Source: Candidatus Bathyarchaeota archaeon (GTDB lineage Archaea > Thermoproteota > Bathyarchaeia > 40CM-2-53-6). Taken from it: a stretch of 56,606 bases of DNA. Location of the stretch: NCBI GenBank assembly GCA_005881695.1, contig VBBT01000111.1:1-56606 (forward strand). The letters are read 5' to 3'. The notes beneath the pieces were generated by a model, which made no database searches, was not told where the DNA came from, and was given only the letters and a program-made list of their open reading frames with translations. Position 1 is the first letter of the stretch, and the number at the start of each line of letters is the position of its first letter. Both the position numbers and the translations under genes were made by a program. Of this stretch, positions 23,937 to 32,000 are shown piece after piece.

Positions 23937-25070
23937 ATGGAGCTGGCGGAACCAGGTAAGAAGGGCGCACTGGTCCTCGAGGACGGCTCCGTCATTCAAG
24001 GAGTTGGTTTTGGTGCCGAGACCGAAATTTCTGGAGAAGTTGTCTTCAACACTTCCATGATGGGATACCCAGAGCTGCTCACCGACCCGTCCTACCAAGA
24101 ACAGATTGTAGTAATGACATACCCGGTACTCGGGTCGTACGGTGTACCGCCTAGCTCCATTCGGGGCGATGGCGGAGTCCCGCTCCACTTCGAATCTGAT
24201 TCTGTAAAGGTCAAAGGATTTGTCGTCCATTCTCTTTCCCGACCTAGCCACTGGTCTAATCAGAAAACACTTGACGAATGGCTGACTGAACAAGGAGTGC
24301 CAGGCATCTTTGGCGTTGACACTAGAGTCCTGACGCAGCGACTGCGAAACAAGGGAACAATGCTGGGGGTTCTGAAAGTCTCGAGTTCACCATTCAACCT
24401 TAAGGTCGTAACTGACCGGGTCTTCCAACTTCAAGACCCAAACAAGCTGGACCTTGTACAGAAAGTGAGCCCAAAAGAGCCAATCTACTATGATGGAAAA
24501 GAACAACCGACTATCGTGATCCTGGACTGTGGCGTCAAATATGGGATACTGCGCTGCCTCCTGGCCAAAGGGGCAAGAGTTGTCCGCGTCCCGTATGACT
24601 TTCCTGCCGACAAGATCCTCAAACTGAATCCCCAGGGAGTAGTTATTAGCAATGGGCCTGGAGACCCCAAAATCGACCTCGGAACCATAGAGACCACCAG
24701 GAGTCTGATGGAGACTGAGCTTCCGATAATGGGGATATGCTTAGGCGCTCAGATCCTTGGGTTGGCGGCTGGGGCGGAAACCTACAAGCTGAAGTTCGGC
24801 CATAGAGCTGTCAATCATCCGTGTATGGACCTTGAAACAGGTAGGTGTTTCATTACAACTCAGAACCATGGTTACACGATCGACCGGAAGTCGCTAGAAG
24901 ATACCGATTTCTTGGCGAGCTTCGTTAACATCAACGACAAGACTGTAGAAGGCATCAGACACAGGAAGAAACCCTTCTTTGGTGTTCAGTGGCACCCGGA
25001 AAGTTCGCCGGGTCCATACGATACTAGATTTCTCTTTGACAGGTTCTTCGAGGAGGCCTTGAAGGCTTGA
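23937..25070 (+). CDS. carA: Carbamoyl-phosphate synthase small (glutaminase) subunit
   Basis: Releases ammonia from glutamine and channels it to CarB for carbamoyl phosphate, the precursor of pyrimidines and arginine. It is 377 residues, a normal length. The N-terminal CPSase domain starts GALVLEDGSVIQGVGFGAET, and the class I glutaminase domain carries the nucleophile in MGICLGAQILGLAAG. The following FGHRAVNHPC, the NHGYTID strand and the catalytic His/Glu pair in FFGVQWHPESSPGP are all present. carB begins inside the stop codon (TTG overlapping TGA), preceded by GGAGG, so translation is coupled. Confidence 0.97.
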   Translation: MELAEPGKKGALVLEDGSVIQGVGFGAETEISGEVVFNTSMMGYPELLTDPSYQEQIVVMTYPVLGSYGVPPSSIRGDGGVPLHFESDSVKVKGFVVHSLSRPSHWSNQKTLDEWLTEQGVPGIFGVDTRVLTQRLRNKGTMLGVLKVSSSPFNLKVVTDRVFQLQDPNKLDLVQKVSPKEPIYYDGKEQPTIVILDCGVKYGILRCLLAKGARVVRVPYDFPADKILKLNPQGVVISNGPGDPKIDLGTIETTRSLMETELPIMGICLGAQILGLAAGAETYKLKFGHRAVNHPCMDLETGRCFITTQNHGYTIDRKSLEDTDFLASFVNINDKTVEGIRHRKKPFFGVQWHPESSPGPYDTRFLFDRFFEEALKA

Positions 25071-28000
25071 AGATAGATGGCATCAAATCGGTCGTCATTG
25101 TGGGAAGTGGTGCTATCAAGATTGGGGAAGCTGGCGAGTTTGACTACTCGACGTCCCAGGCAATCAAGGCCCTTAGAGAAGAGGGGATTCGAACAATCGT
25201 CGTCAATCCAAATATTGCAACTATTCACACGGACGAGAAGTTCGCGGACAAGGTGTATTCGGTTCCGATAAGGACGGACTTTCTCGAGGAAATTATCGCC
25301 AAAGAACAACCCGATGGTATCCTTCTCGGTTTCGGGGGACAGACGGCCCTCAACTGTGGCGTCGAACTTGCAGAGCGGGGTATTCTCTCGAAATACAACG
25401 TGAAGGTTCTCGGGACGGGAATCGAGAGCATAGAGATCGCTGACAACCGGGAATTGTTCAAGAAGACCATGATCGAACATGGTATCCCGGTTCCGAAGAG
25501 TCGGAAAGCAGTTGACTTGGAATCGGCCCTTGAGGCAGCCCGCGAAATAGGCTTTCCCGTGATGGTCAGGGTCGCCTACACGCTGGGAGGTCAGGGGTCA
25601 GGCGTTGCCTTTGATGAGCGCACGCTCGGGGAGATTGCCCTCCGAGGACTCGCCTATAGTAGGATCAAACAGGTCCTGATCGAGGAGTACCTCGAGAAGT
25701 GGAAGGAGGTCGAATACGAGGTCATGCGGGATCGCGATGACAACTGCATCATAATCTGCAATATGGAAAACTTGGATCCGATGGGGATCCATACTGGCGA
25801 CAGCATCGTCGTCGCTCCCTCCCAGACACTCACGAACCGCGAGTACAACCTCCTAAGAGAAACAGCGCAGAAAGTCATACGCACACTTGGCATAGTAGGA
25901 GAGTGTAACATCCAGTTCGCGCTGGACCCAAAGAGCGAAGAATTCCGGGTAATAGAAGTCAATTCGAGACTATCTAGAAGTTCCGCGCTAGCATCAAAGG
26001 CCACAGGCTACCCCATAGCGTACATCGCGGCAAAACTGTCCCTTGGCTACGTTCTCCCAGAGCTCTCGAACAAGATAACCGGGGTGACTTCGGCGTGTTT
26101 TGAACCCGCATTGGACTACGTTGTAGTCAAGGCTCCTCGGTGGGACTTCCAAAAGTTCCGCAAGGTCAGCAAGGGAATTGGGACCCAGATGAAATCCGTT
26201 GGCGAAGTCATGGCGATCGGGAGATGCTTCGAGGAAGCCTTGCAAAAAGCGATCAGGATGCTCGACATCGGGAAGGAACTGACTGATAATGGAACTGCAG
26301 GACGAAGTATCGAGAGGATCCGAAAAGAGCTCCGAGAACCCACCGACGAGAGAATCTTCTACGTGACAAAAGCTCTGAAATCCGGAATGAGCATGGACGA
26401 GATAACGAAGTTGAGTGGTATCGACCGATGGTTTCTGGACAAGATCAACAACATCGTTGACATGGAGAAACGGATCGTAAAAGAGAGAATCAACCCTGAT
26501 ATCATCAGGAAGGCAAAGGAATTCGGCTTTTCCGACAAAAAGCTAGGAAGACTTCTCGGAAAAAGCGAGGCTCAAATCCGTGAGTATAGAAAAGCAGAGC
26601 GCATTGTGCCAGTTACGAAGCAGATAGACACGATGGCCGCCGAGTGGCCTGCAGCGACAAACTATCTCTATCTAACATACGGCGGTGAAGTGGACGATTT
26701 CGAATACGCGCCTAGAGACAAGGTGGTCGTCTTGGGCTCCGGTTGCTACAGGATCGGATCAAGCGTGGAGTTCGACTGGTGCTGTGTGAACATGGCTACG
26801 GCCCTGAAAAAGAGAGTCTCAGAGGTCATTATGGTAAACTGCAATCCTGAGACCGTATCAACTGATTTCGACATACTGGACAAGCTCTACTTCGAGGAAC
26901 TGAGCCTTGAACGAGTCCTGGACATTTTGGACAAAGAACAACCCCGTGGAGTGGTTGTAAGCGTTGGCGGGCAAACCGCGAATAACTTGGTTAAGGGTCT
27001 ATCTGAGCATGCGACGATTCTTGGCACCACTCCTGACAGTATTGACGCCGCGGAGGACCGGGCAAGGTTTGGCCAGTTGTTGGATAAGCTCAAGATCGAG
27101 CAGCCGAAATGGGATAAGTTGAGATCTCTCGAGGATGCCAGACGATTCTCCAAACAAATAGGCTATCCTGTTCTAATCCGTCCGTCCTATGTTCTCTCGG
27201 GGTCTGCGATGAACGTCGCATTCAATGAGGCACAGCTTACCGGATACATCCGTGAGGCAGCACGAGTTTCTCGGAGGAATCCTGTTGTAATCTCAAAGTT
27301 CCTGACTGGGGCAAGAGAGGTCGAAGTGGACGGTGTTTGCGACGGTTCAAGGGTCTTCATCGGCGCAGTCATCGAGCATGTAGAAAACGCCGGGGTCCAT
27401 TCTGGAGACGCAACGATGACCATACCAACTCTCTCAATAACTGAGACTGTGAGAAAGAAGCTCCTGTTCTACTCGGGAAGGATCGCTAGAAGTCTCAATA
27501 TTCAGGGCCCGTTCAACATCCAATTCCTCGTCAAGAAAGGACAAGCGCTGGTCATCGAGTGCAACCTTCGAGCGTCTCGAAGCATGCCATTCGTGTCCAA
27601 GACAATTGGAACCAACTTGATGGATCTCGCTGCGGAGGCGATAACCAACGGGACCATAAAGCCTGGCGAGGGAATTCCGCGAAGGATCGGAGTGAAGGCT
27701 CCCCAATTCTCCTTTACGAGATTGGACAAGGCGGACCCGGTGACAGGGGTCGAGATGGTTTCTACCGGGGAGGTTGCGTGTTTCGGCGACTCTTTCCAGG
27801 ACGCGTTCATTAACGCTTTGATCGCCAGCAACTTCTACATTCCAAAAGATGACGATGCCATCCTAATCTCGATGGGCGAAACGAGAAAGGGAATTCTCCC
27901 GTATGCTAGAATGTTGGCGCGAGCAGGCTACAGGATATTCGCAACACAACATACGGCAGAGGAGTTTTCGAAGAACGGAATCGAATGTAAGATACTGTAC

Positions 28001-28360
28001 AAGGTGAGCGAGAAGAAGAAACCGAACATAATGGACTACCTCCAAAACAGAGAGATTCGGCTAGTGATCAACATTCCGAGCCACGAAGGAGATCCAGCAT
28101 CTCATCGGATACTGAAAGACGAATATCTCATCAGAAGAAAGGCGGCTGAATTTGGGATTCCGATTGTCACCAACCTCGAACTGGCTAGGGCGCTTACCAA
28201 AGCGCTTGTTCGCCATAATGCTCGCCTACAATCGAAGGGCGAGTCCAGGGCAGAGGCCTTCGTATCTTCTGGTATTCCGACAACCGTAAGGCGTGCTCCC
28301 CTTGCGGGCTTATCTCCTCGAATGGAGCCCGTCCCTGTTTCTATTTCTCAGACAAACTAG
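25067..28360 (+). CDS. carB: Carbamoyl-phosphate synthase large subunit
   Basis: A two-step ATP-grasp enzyme making carbamoyl phosphate from bicarbonate, ammonia and two ATP, 1,097 residues. Two homologous halves are clear. The first begins VVIVGSGAIKIGEAGEFDYS, with GGQTALNCGVELAERGILSK and the ATP-grasp core MVRVAYTLGGQGSGVAFDER. The second begins VVVLGSGCYRIGSSVEFDWC, with GGQTANNLVKGL and LIRPSYVLSGSAMNVAFNEA. The C-terminal allosteric MGS-like domain (GILPYARMLARAGYRIFATQ) is followed by an extra ~40-residue tail. The TTG start overlaps the carA stop. The N-terminal motif GSGAIKIGEAGEFDYS deviates slightly from the bacterial GSGPIVIGQAAEFDYS. Confidence 0.97.
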   Translation: MKIDGIKSVVIVGSGAIKIGEAGEFDYSTSQAIKALREEGIRTIVVNPNIATIHTDEKFADKVYSVPIRTDFLEEIIAKEQPDGILLGFGGQTALNCGVELAERGILSKYNVKVLGTGIESIEIADNRELFKKTMIEHGIPVPKSRKAVDLESALEAAREIGFPVMVRVAYTLGGQGSGVAFDERTLGEIALRGLAYSRIKQVLIEEYLEKWKEVEYEVMRDRDDNCIIICNMENLDPMGIHTGDSIVVAPSQTLTNREYNLLRETAQKVIRTLGIVGECNIQFALDPKSEEFRVIEVNSRLSRSSALASKATGYPIAYIAAKLSLGYVLPELSNKITGVTSACFEPALDYVVVKAPRWDFQKFRKVSKGIGTQMKSVGEVMAIGRCFEEALQKAIRMLDIGKELTDNGTAGRSIERIRKELREPTDERIFYVTKALKSGMSMDEITKLSGIDRWFLDKINNIVDMEKRIVKERINPDIIRKAKEFGFSDKKLGRLLGKSEAQIREYRKAERIVPVTKQIDTMAAEWPAATNYLYLTYGGEVDDFEYAPRDKVVVLGSGCYRIGSSVEFDWCCVNMATALKKRVSEVIMVNCNPETVSTDFDILDKLYFEELSLERVLDILDKEQPRGVVVSVGGQTANNLVKGLSEHATILGTTPDSIDAAEDRARFGQLLDKLKIEQPKWDKLRSLEDARRFSKQIGYPVLIRPSYVLSGSAMNVAFNEAQLTGYIREAARVSRRNPVVISKFLTGAREVEVDGVCDGSRVFIGAVIEHVENAGVHSGDATMTIPTLSITETVRKKLLFYSGRIARSLNIQGPFNIQFLVKKGQALVIECNLRASRSMPFVSKTIGTNLMDLAAEAITNGTIKPGEGIPRRIGVKAPQFSFTRLDKADPVTGVEMVSTGEVACFGDSFQDAFINALIASNFYIPKDDDAILISMGETRKGILPYARMLARAGYRIFATQHTAEEFSKNGIECKILYKVSEKKKPNIMDYLQNREIRLVINIPSHEGDPASHRILKDEYLIRRKAAEFGIPIVTNLELARALTKALVRHNARLQSKGESRAEAFVSSGIPTTVRRAPLAGLSPRMEPVPVSISQTN

Positions 28361-28514
28361 GATTCATTCTCTATAGTGAAAGTATCCTGCCGGTGTTACT
28401 GTAAGTCGGCGTGGAACGTCCGCTCTAACTATTCCGAGCACCTTCACTGGGGCCAGAGAGGGCGAACTCTGGACCGGAACCGACCCGTCCTCCCACGCTA
28501 TGTCTTACCGGTGC

Positions 28515-28522
28515 CCTTATAG
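28515..28522 (+). promoter_or_regulatory. TATA box for the VOC-family gene
   Basis: CCTTATAG, 37-44 nt upstream of ATG 28559, leaving a short leader with AGGTGGT as ribosome binding site. The rest of the 28,361-28,558 gap shows nothing else I recognise. Confidence 0.45.
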
Positions 28523-28558
28523 AATTGCGGGCTCCAAATCGGGAAAGGTGGTTGTAGT

Positions 28559-28945
28559 ATGAAACCCCAACCCATCATTCCGTTGCGAGTGTACGACGAC
28601 ATGGAGGCCGCCCAGCGGTTCCTGGTGGACGTCTTCGGATTCAAGCAAGGTCGACTCGATCGAGATTCCAGTGGTCGGCCGGTCCACGCCGAGGTATCCA
28701 ATGGCGACTCCGTAATCTGGATCCACCGCGTCGACCCCAAACACGGCCTAGTCTCTGCCCGGTCTCTGCCGGCGCAACCAGGCGGTCTCGTTGTCTTCGT
28801 CGAGGATGTAGACGTTCACTATCATCATGCCCGAAGTGCCGGAGCCACCATCGATTCTCCGCCTACGGATCAACCGTATGGCCAGCGGGAGTATTCGGCC
28901 CGGGACCCGGAGGGGAACCTCTGGTACTTCGCGACGCGACGTTAA
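28559..28945 (+). CDS. Glyoxalase/bleomycin-resistance (VOC) family protein
   Basis: A 128-residue protein with two beta-alpha-beta-beta-beta repeats of the vicinal oxygen chelate fold. The first repeat is IIPLRVYDDMEAAQRFLVDV with FGFKQGRLDRD; the second is GGLVVFVEDVDVHYHHARSA with SARDPEGNLWYFA, the typical DPxGN(L/W) end. Metal ligands would include H64-type and E-type positions, but H and E are not at every canonical site, so I do not assign an activity. The gene is somewhat richer in G+C than its neighbours. ATG 28559 follows a good ribosome binding site. Confidence 0.85.
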   Translation: MKPQPIIPLRVYDDMEAAQRFLVDVFGFKQGRLDRDSSGRPVHAEVSNGDSVIWIHRVDPKHGLVSARSLPAQPGGLVVFVEDVDVHYHHARSAGATIDSPPTDQPYGQREYSARDPEGNLWYFATRR

Positions 28946-29049
28946 GCCGGTCTCTCTCTGACGCGACCTCCGGGGAACGGTTCCATCAATGTTTTGTTTC
29001 GGTGTCATGACCTCAGCTATCAAGTAAGAAACCTGGGAAAGCGGGCAAG

Positions 29050-29493
29050 ATGGGGCGCTACTCCTTACGTTTCGCAAGGAGTCTAAAGATTGTTGGTGGC
29101 TGTCTCATTCTACCACTCCTTCTCTTCATGCTCTTCTTAGTACCGTTTGGTCCGCCCCTAGAGGTCCTTGCGAGCTCGACCGTCCTTACCATGCTTGGTC
29201 TAGCGGTTCTCGGCGGGCTATTATTTGCCCTGGGAAAGATTATCGCGCCAAACGACCCATGGTTTGTCGCGAAGGAAGACAGCGAGCCCCACAACCCTGG
29301 AGGAACCGAGGAAGGACGGGAATTACTGCCTAAACAAACTGAGCAGAAGGAGCATTCCAGTGGCTGCGAACACACCTCTTCATCCCTGGGCGAGTCCGCG
29401 CGATCGGAAGGCAAATTGATAAGGGACTGGACCTGCCAACCTCGTCGCAAATGTTCACCTGCACGAAGTGTGACAAACGAGAATTCCAGTTGA
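29050..29493 (+). CDS. Two-helix membrane protein with long polar tail
   Basis: A 147-residue frame with two membrane helices (about residues 12-33 and 42-63), followed by ~80 polar residues. The end of the frame overlaps the next gene by 43 nt. The last ~25 residues (CQPRRKCSPARSVTNENSS) look like out-of-frame reading, so the genuine protein may be shorter or the overlap real. The helices have normal composition. Not recognised as a family. Confidence 0.5.
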   Translation: MGRYSLRFARSLKIVGGCLILPLLLFMLFLVPFGPPLEVLASSTVLTMLGLAVLGGLLFALGKIIAPNDPWFVAKEDSEPHNPGGTEEGRELLPKQTEQKEHSSGCEHTSSSLGESARSEGKLIRDWTCQPRRKCSPARSVTNENSS

Positions 29494-29660
29494 CTCAGCT
29501 CTCCGAAATGAGGCTACTTGCAGAGTGTCCCTCATGTGGTGCCTCCTTTATCATGGATACTGTGACAGAGAAGAGGCCTAGGGTGGAAGCCTCAGACCCG
29601 AATCAGCATATCGTTTGGGACTGGAAAGTAGAGAAATGGATTCCGGCGAAGAGAAATTGA
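29451..29660 (+). CDS. Small zinc-ribbon protein
   Basis: A 69-residue protein with two CxxC knuckles, CTKCDKREFQLTQLSEM and CPSCGASFIMD, spaced as in zinc ribbons. A conserved-looking WDWKVEKWIP end follows. Such small ribbons in archaea are often transcription- or translation-associated, but nothing here specifies a partner. ATG 29451 lies inside the previous frame. It converges with citrate synthase after 4 nt. Confidence 0.7.
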   Translation: MFTCTKCDKREFQLTQLSEMRLLAECPSCGASFIMDTVTEKRPRVEASDPNQHIVWDWKVEKWIPAKRN

Positions 29661-29664
29661 CCTT

Positions 29665-30807
29665 CTAAGACCGCTGATCTATTGGCACATATGGAACCTG
29701 AGCGGGTCCTACGTATTCCGTCAGAGGTCTGATGAGCCTATTGTCGGCGTACTGTTCATAGATGTGAGCGATCCATCCAGATATCCTGTTACATGCGAAG
29801 ACGGCTGGCATCAAGTCCTTGGGAACGCCCAGCGCGTTTAGGACGACAGCCGCGTAGAATTCGATATTGGGCCATAACTTCCTTTTGTCCATAACGATCC
29901 TCTCCACTTCTTCGGCAATATCGAGCCATTTCCTGCTTCCCCCGCGTTCTTCGGCCAATTTTTCTGCGATGTTCTTCAGTATTCTGGCTCTTGGATCGTA
30001 GGTCCGATATATTCTGTGGCCGAACCCCATTATCCTCCTTCCCGCTGCGAGCTCACTGTCGACGTAGGCTTCGACTTTTTCCACTGTTCCGATCTCTTCG
30101 AGCATCTCCATTACGCGCTGGTTTGAGCCTCCGTGGAGGGGACCCGCGAGAGTAGCAATGGCACTTGTGACCGCTCCCCCGAGATCGGCTAGAGTGGAGA
30201 TTGCTACGACGGCGGCAAAGGTAGAGGCGTTCATTTCGTGGTCCGCGTAGAGGATGGAGAGCGTATCAAAGGCCGCTCTTGACACTTCATCTGGTTCCTT
30301 TCCCGATAACCCGTAGAGAAAATTCGCAGCGTGTCCCAGCCGTGGATCCGGCCTGATGGGTGTCTTTCCCTTTCTTATTCGTTCGTAGCTGGCTACAATT
30401 GTCGGAAGAGTAGATGTGAGTTGTAAAGACTCGCGGCGGTTAAACTGGTCAAATGTCTCTCCTTTTTTCCTAGGGAAAGTTGCCATGTAGGAGACAGCTG
30501 TTCGAGCAACCTCCATCGGGATTGCCCCCTTTGGTATGCCCCTCAGAAGCTTCAGGACTTGCGGGGGGAGGGGACGATGAGCTGTGAGTTGTCGCTTGAA
30601 TTCTGAGAACTGGGACTTGTTTGGGAGTTTTCCGTTCCAAAGTAGGTAGGTAACCTCTTCGAAGGTCGATTTCGCGGCTAGTTCGTTAATGTCAATCCCC
30701 CTATACCGGAGGATTCCTTGCTGTCCATCGATGAATGTGATAGAACTCTTCGCAATAACAACCCCTTCCAGACCCTTCTCGATTTCAGTTGTTATCAATC
30801 TCACCAC
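29665..30807 (-). CDS. gltA: Citrate synthase, with Glu at the catalytic Asp position
   Basis: Condenses acetyl-CoA and oxaloacetate in the TCA cycle; 380 residues, the archaeal/Gram-positive dimeric size. Active-site motifs are GPLHGGSNQRV (His of the oxaloacetate site), GFGHRIYRTYDPRA (second His) and ACNRISGWIAHIYEQY. The strand that usually reads N(V/I)DFY, holding the catalytic Asp, reads PNIEFYAAVVLNALG, so Glu (about E316) replaces Asp. A 2-methylcitrate synthase role cannot be excluded, but divergence from an isocitrate dehydrogenase gene 158 bp away supports the TCA cycle. GTG start at 30807. Confidence 0.92.
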   Translation of the reverse strand: MVRLITTEIEKGLEGVVIAKSSITFIDGQQGILRYRGIDINELAAKSTFEEVTYLLWNGKLPNKSQFSEFKRQLTAHRPLPPQVLKLLRGIPKGAIPMEVARTAVSYMATFPRKKGETFDQFNRRESLQLTSTLPTIVASYERIRKGKTPIRPDPRLGHAANFLYGLSGKEPDEVSRAAFDTLSILYADHEMNASTFAAVVAISTLADLGGAVTSAIATLAGPLHGGSNQRVMEMLEEIGTVEKVEAYVDSELAAGRRIMGFGHRIYRTYDPRARILKNIAEKLAEERGGSRKWLDIAEEVERIVMDKRKLWPNIEFYAAVVLNALGVPKDLMPAVFACNRISGWIAHIYEQYADNRLIRPLTEYVGPAQVPYVPIDQRS

Positions 30808-30965
30808 CGAACCGTTGAAATGGTATTTGCTGGTAGCACGGATTCTAGTCCTAGTTAAGGAATATCAATGACACGAAGAACGCGTCGAAGCTTAAACTCG
30901 GCAACGGTAACTGAGAAAGCCTTTTTCAACGGCAATTCGACGACCCTCCAACCGAGAGAACTCTC

Positions 30966-31997
30966 ATGACGACAAGAGTGCACAAGATTGCAGTTCTACC
31001 TGGAGATGGAATAGGCCCCGAAGTTGTCGACGCCACGCTTATGGTCTTAGACGCCGTTCAGAAAACCGGACTAGTACACTTGGAGTATCTGAAGGGCGAT
31101 GCCGGATTCCACTCGATCGAAAAATTCGGCACAAACCTACCGGAGAAAACGGTTGAGATGATGAAACGAACGTCTGCCTGTCTGAAGGGCCCAATGACGA
31201 CGCCGGAGGAGCCTGGAACACCTCGGAGCGCGGCCGTGACGATGCGCTCGATCTTCAATCTATACGCCAACGTTCGCCCTGCGCGGACCCTTCCAAATGT
31301 GACCGCTCTAAATCCGAGGATCGACTTGATAGTGGTGAGGGAGAACACTGAAGGACTGTATTCTGGGAAGGAGTTCGAAGTTACTACAGGGGTCGGTGTG
31401 GCGATGAAGATCATCACCCGAGCCGCCTCGGAGAGAATCGCGAAGTTCGCTCTCGATCTAGCGATGAAAAGGAGAAAGAAGCTTGCGTTCGTTCATAAGG
31501 CGAACATTCTGAAGATCACCGATGGCATCTTCAAACAATCAGTCCTCGACATCGCTAAGAGCTATCCAGACGTGGAGCTTGAGGACCTCCATATTGACGC
31601 CGCAGCCATGCAACTGATTAGACGGCCCGAGAGCTTCGATGTGATAGTGACAATGAATCTCTATGGAGATATTCTCTCCGACGAGGCCGCGGCAGCCGTG
31701 GGGGGCTTGGGAGTTGCTGCTGGCGCGAATATTGGCGAGAGCTATGGTATGTTCGAGCCTGTTCATGGCTCTGCGCCGAAGTACACAGGCCAGAACAAGG
31801 TGAACCCTATTGCGACTATTGAGGCGGCGCGCATGATGCTTGACTATCTCGGTGAGAGTAAGGCTGCGAATCTAGTTGAGAAGGCAACGACCTCTGTCCT
31901 CAAGGAGGGGAAGGTGTTGACTTATGACCTCGGGGGAAAAGCGCGAACCAGTGACGTGGGCAAAGCGATAGCTGAGAAAGTTGTGTCCTTGAAGTAG
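30966..31997 (+). CDS. icd: Isocitrate/isopropylmalate dehydrogenase family, probably isocitrate dehydrogenase
   Basis: A beta-decarboxylating dehydrogenase of 343 residues. The fold signature begins KIAVLPGDGIGPEVV. Substrate arginines are in RSAAVTMRSIFNLYANVRPA, and the Lys and Asp residues in KANILKITDG and NLYGDILSDEAAAAVGGLG. The cofactor loop FEPVHGSAPKYTGQNKVNP has the Lys-Tyr pair used by NADP-dependent isocitrate dehydrogenases. The Ser of the isocitrate phosphate/gamma-carboxylate loop is kept, but the Asn two residues on (SLN in E. coli) is Ala. Homoisocitrate or isopropylmalate activity is possible; pairing with citrate synthase favours isocitrate. ATG 30966. Confidence 0.85.
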   Translation: MTTRVHKIAVLPGDGIGPEVVDATLMVLDAVQKTGLVHLEYLKGDAGFHSIEKFGTNLPEKTVEMMKRTSACLKGPMTTPEEPGTPRSAAVTMRSIFNLYANVRPARTLPNVTALNPRIDLIVVRENTEGLYSGKEFEVTTGVGVAMKIITRAASERIAKFALDLAMKRRKKLAFVHKANILKITDGIFKQSVLDIAKSYPDVELEDLHIDAAAMQLIRRPESFDVIVTMNLYGDILSDEAAAAVGGLGVAAGANIGESYGMFEPVHGSAPKYTGQNKVNPIATIEAARMMLDYLGESKAANLVEKATTSVLKEGKVLTYDLGGKARTSDVGKAIAEKVVSLK

Positions 31998-32000
31998 GGT

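Noticed and set aside
30868-30969. A 33-codon frame whose stop overlaps the icd ATG (ATGA)
   Set aside because: It would be a leader peptide coupled to icd, but it has no ribosome binding site and an AT-rich promoter-like element lies inside it.
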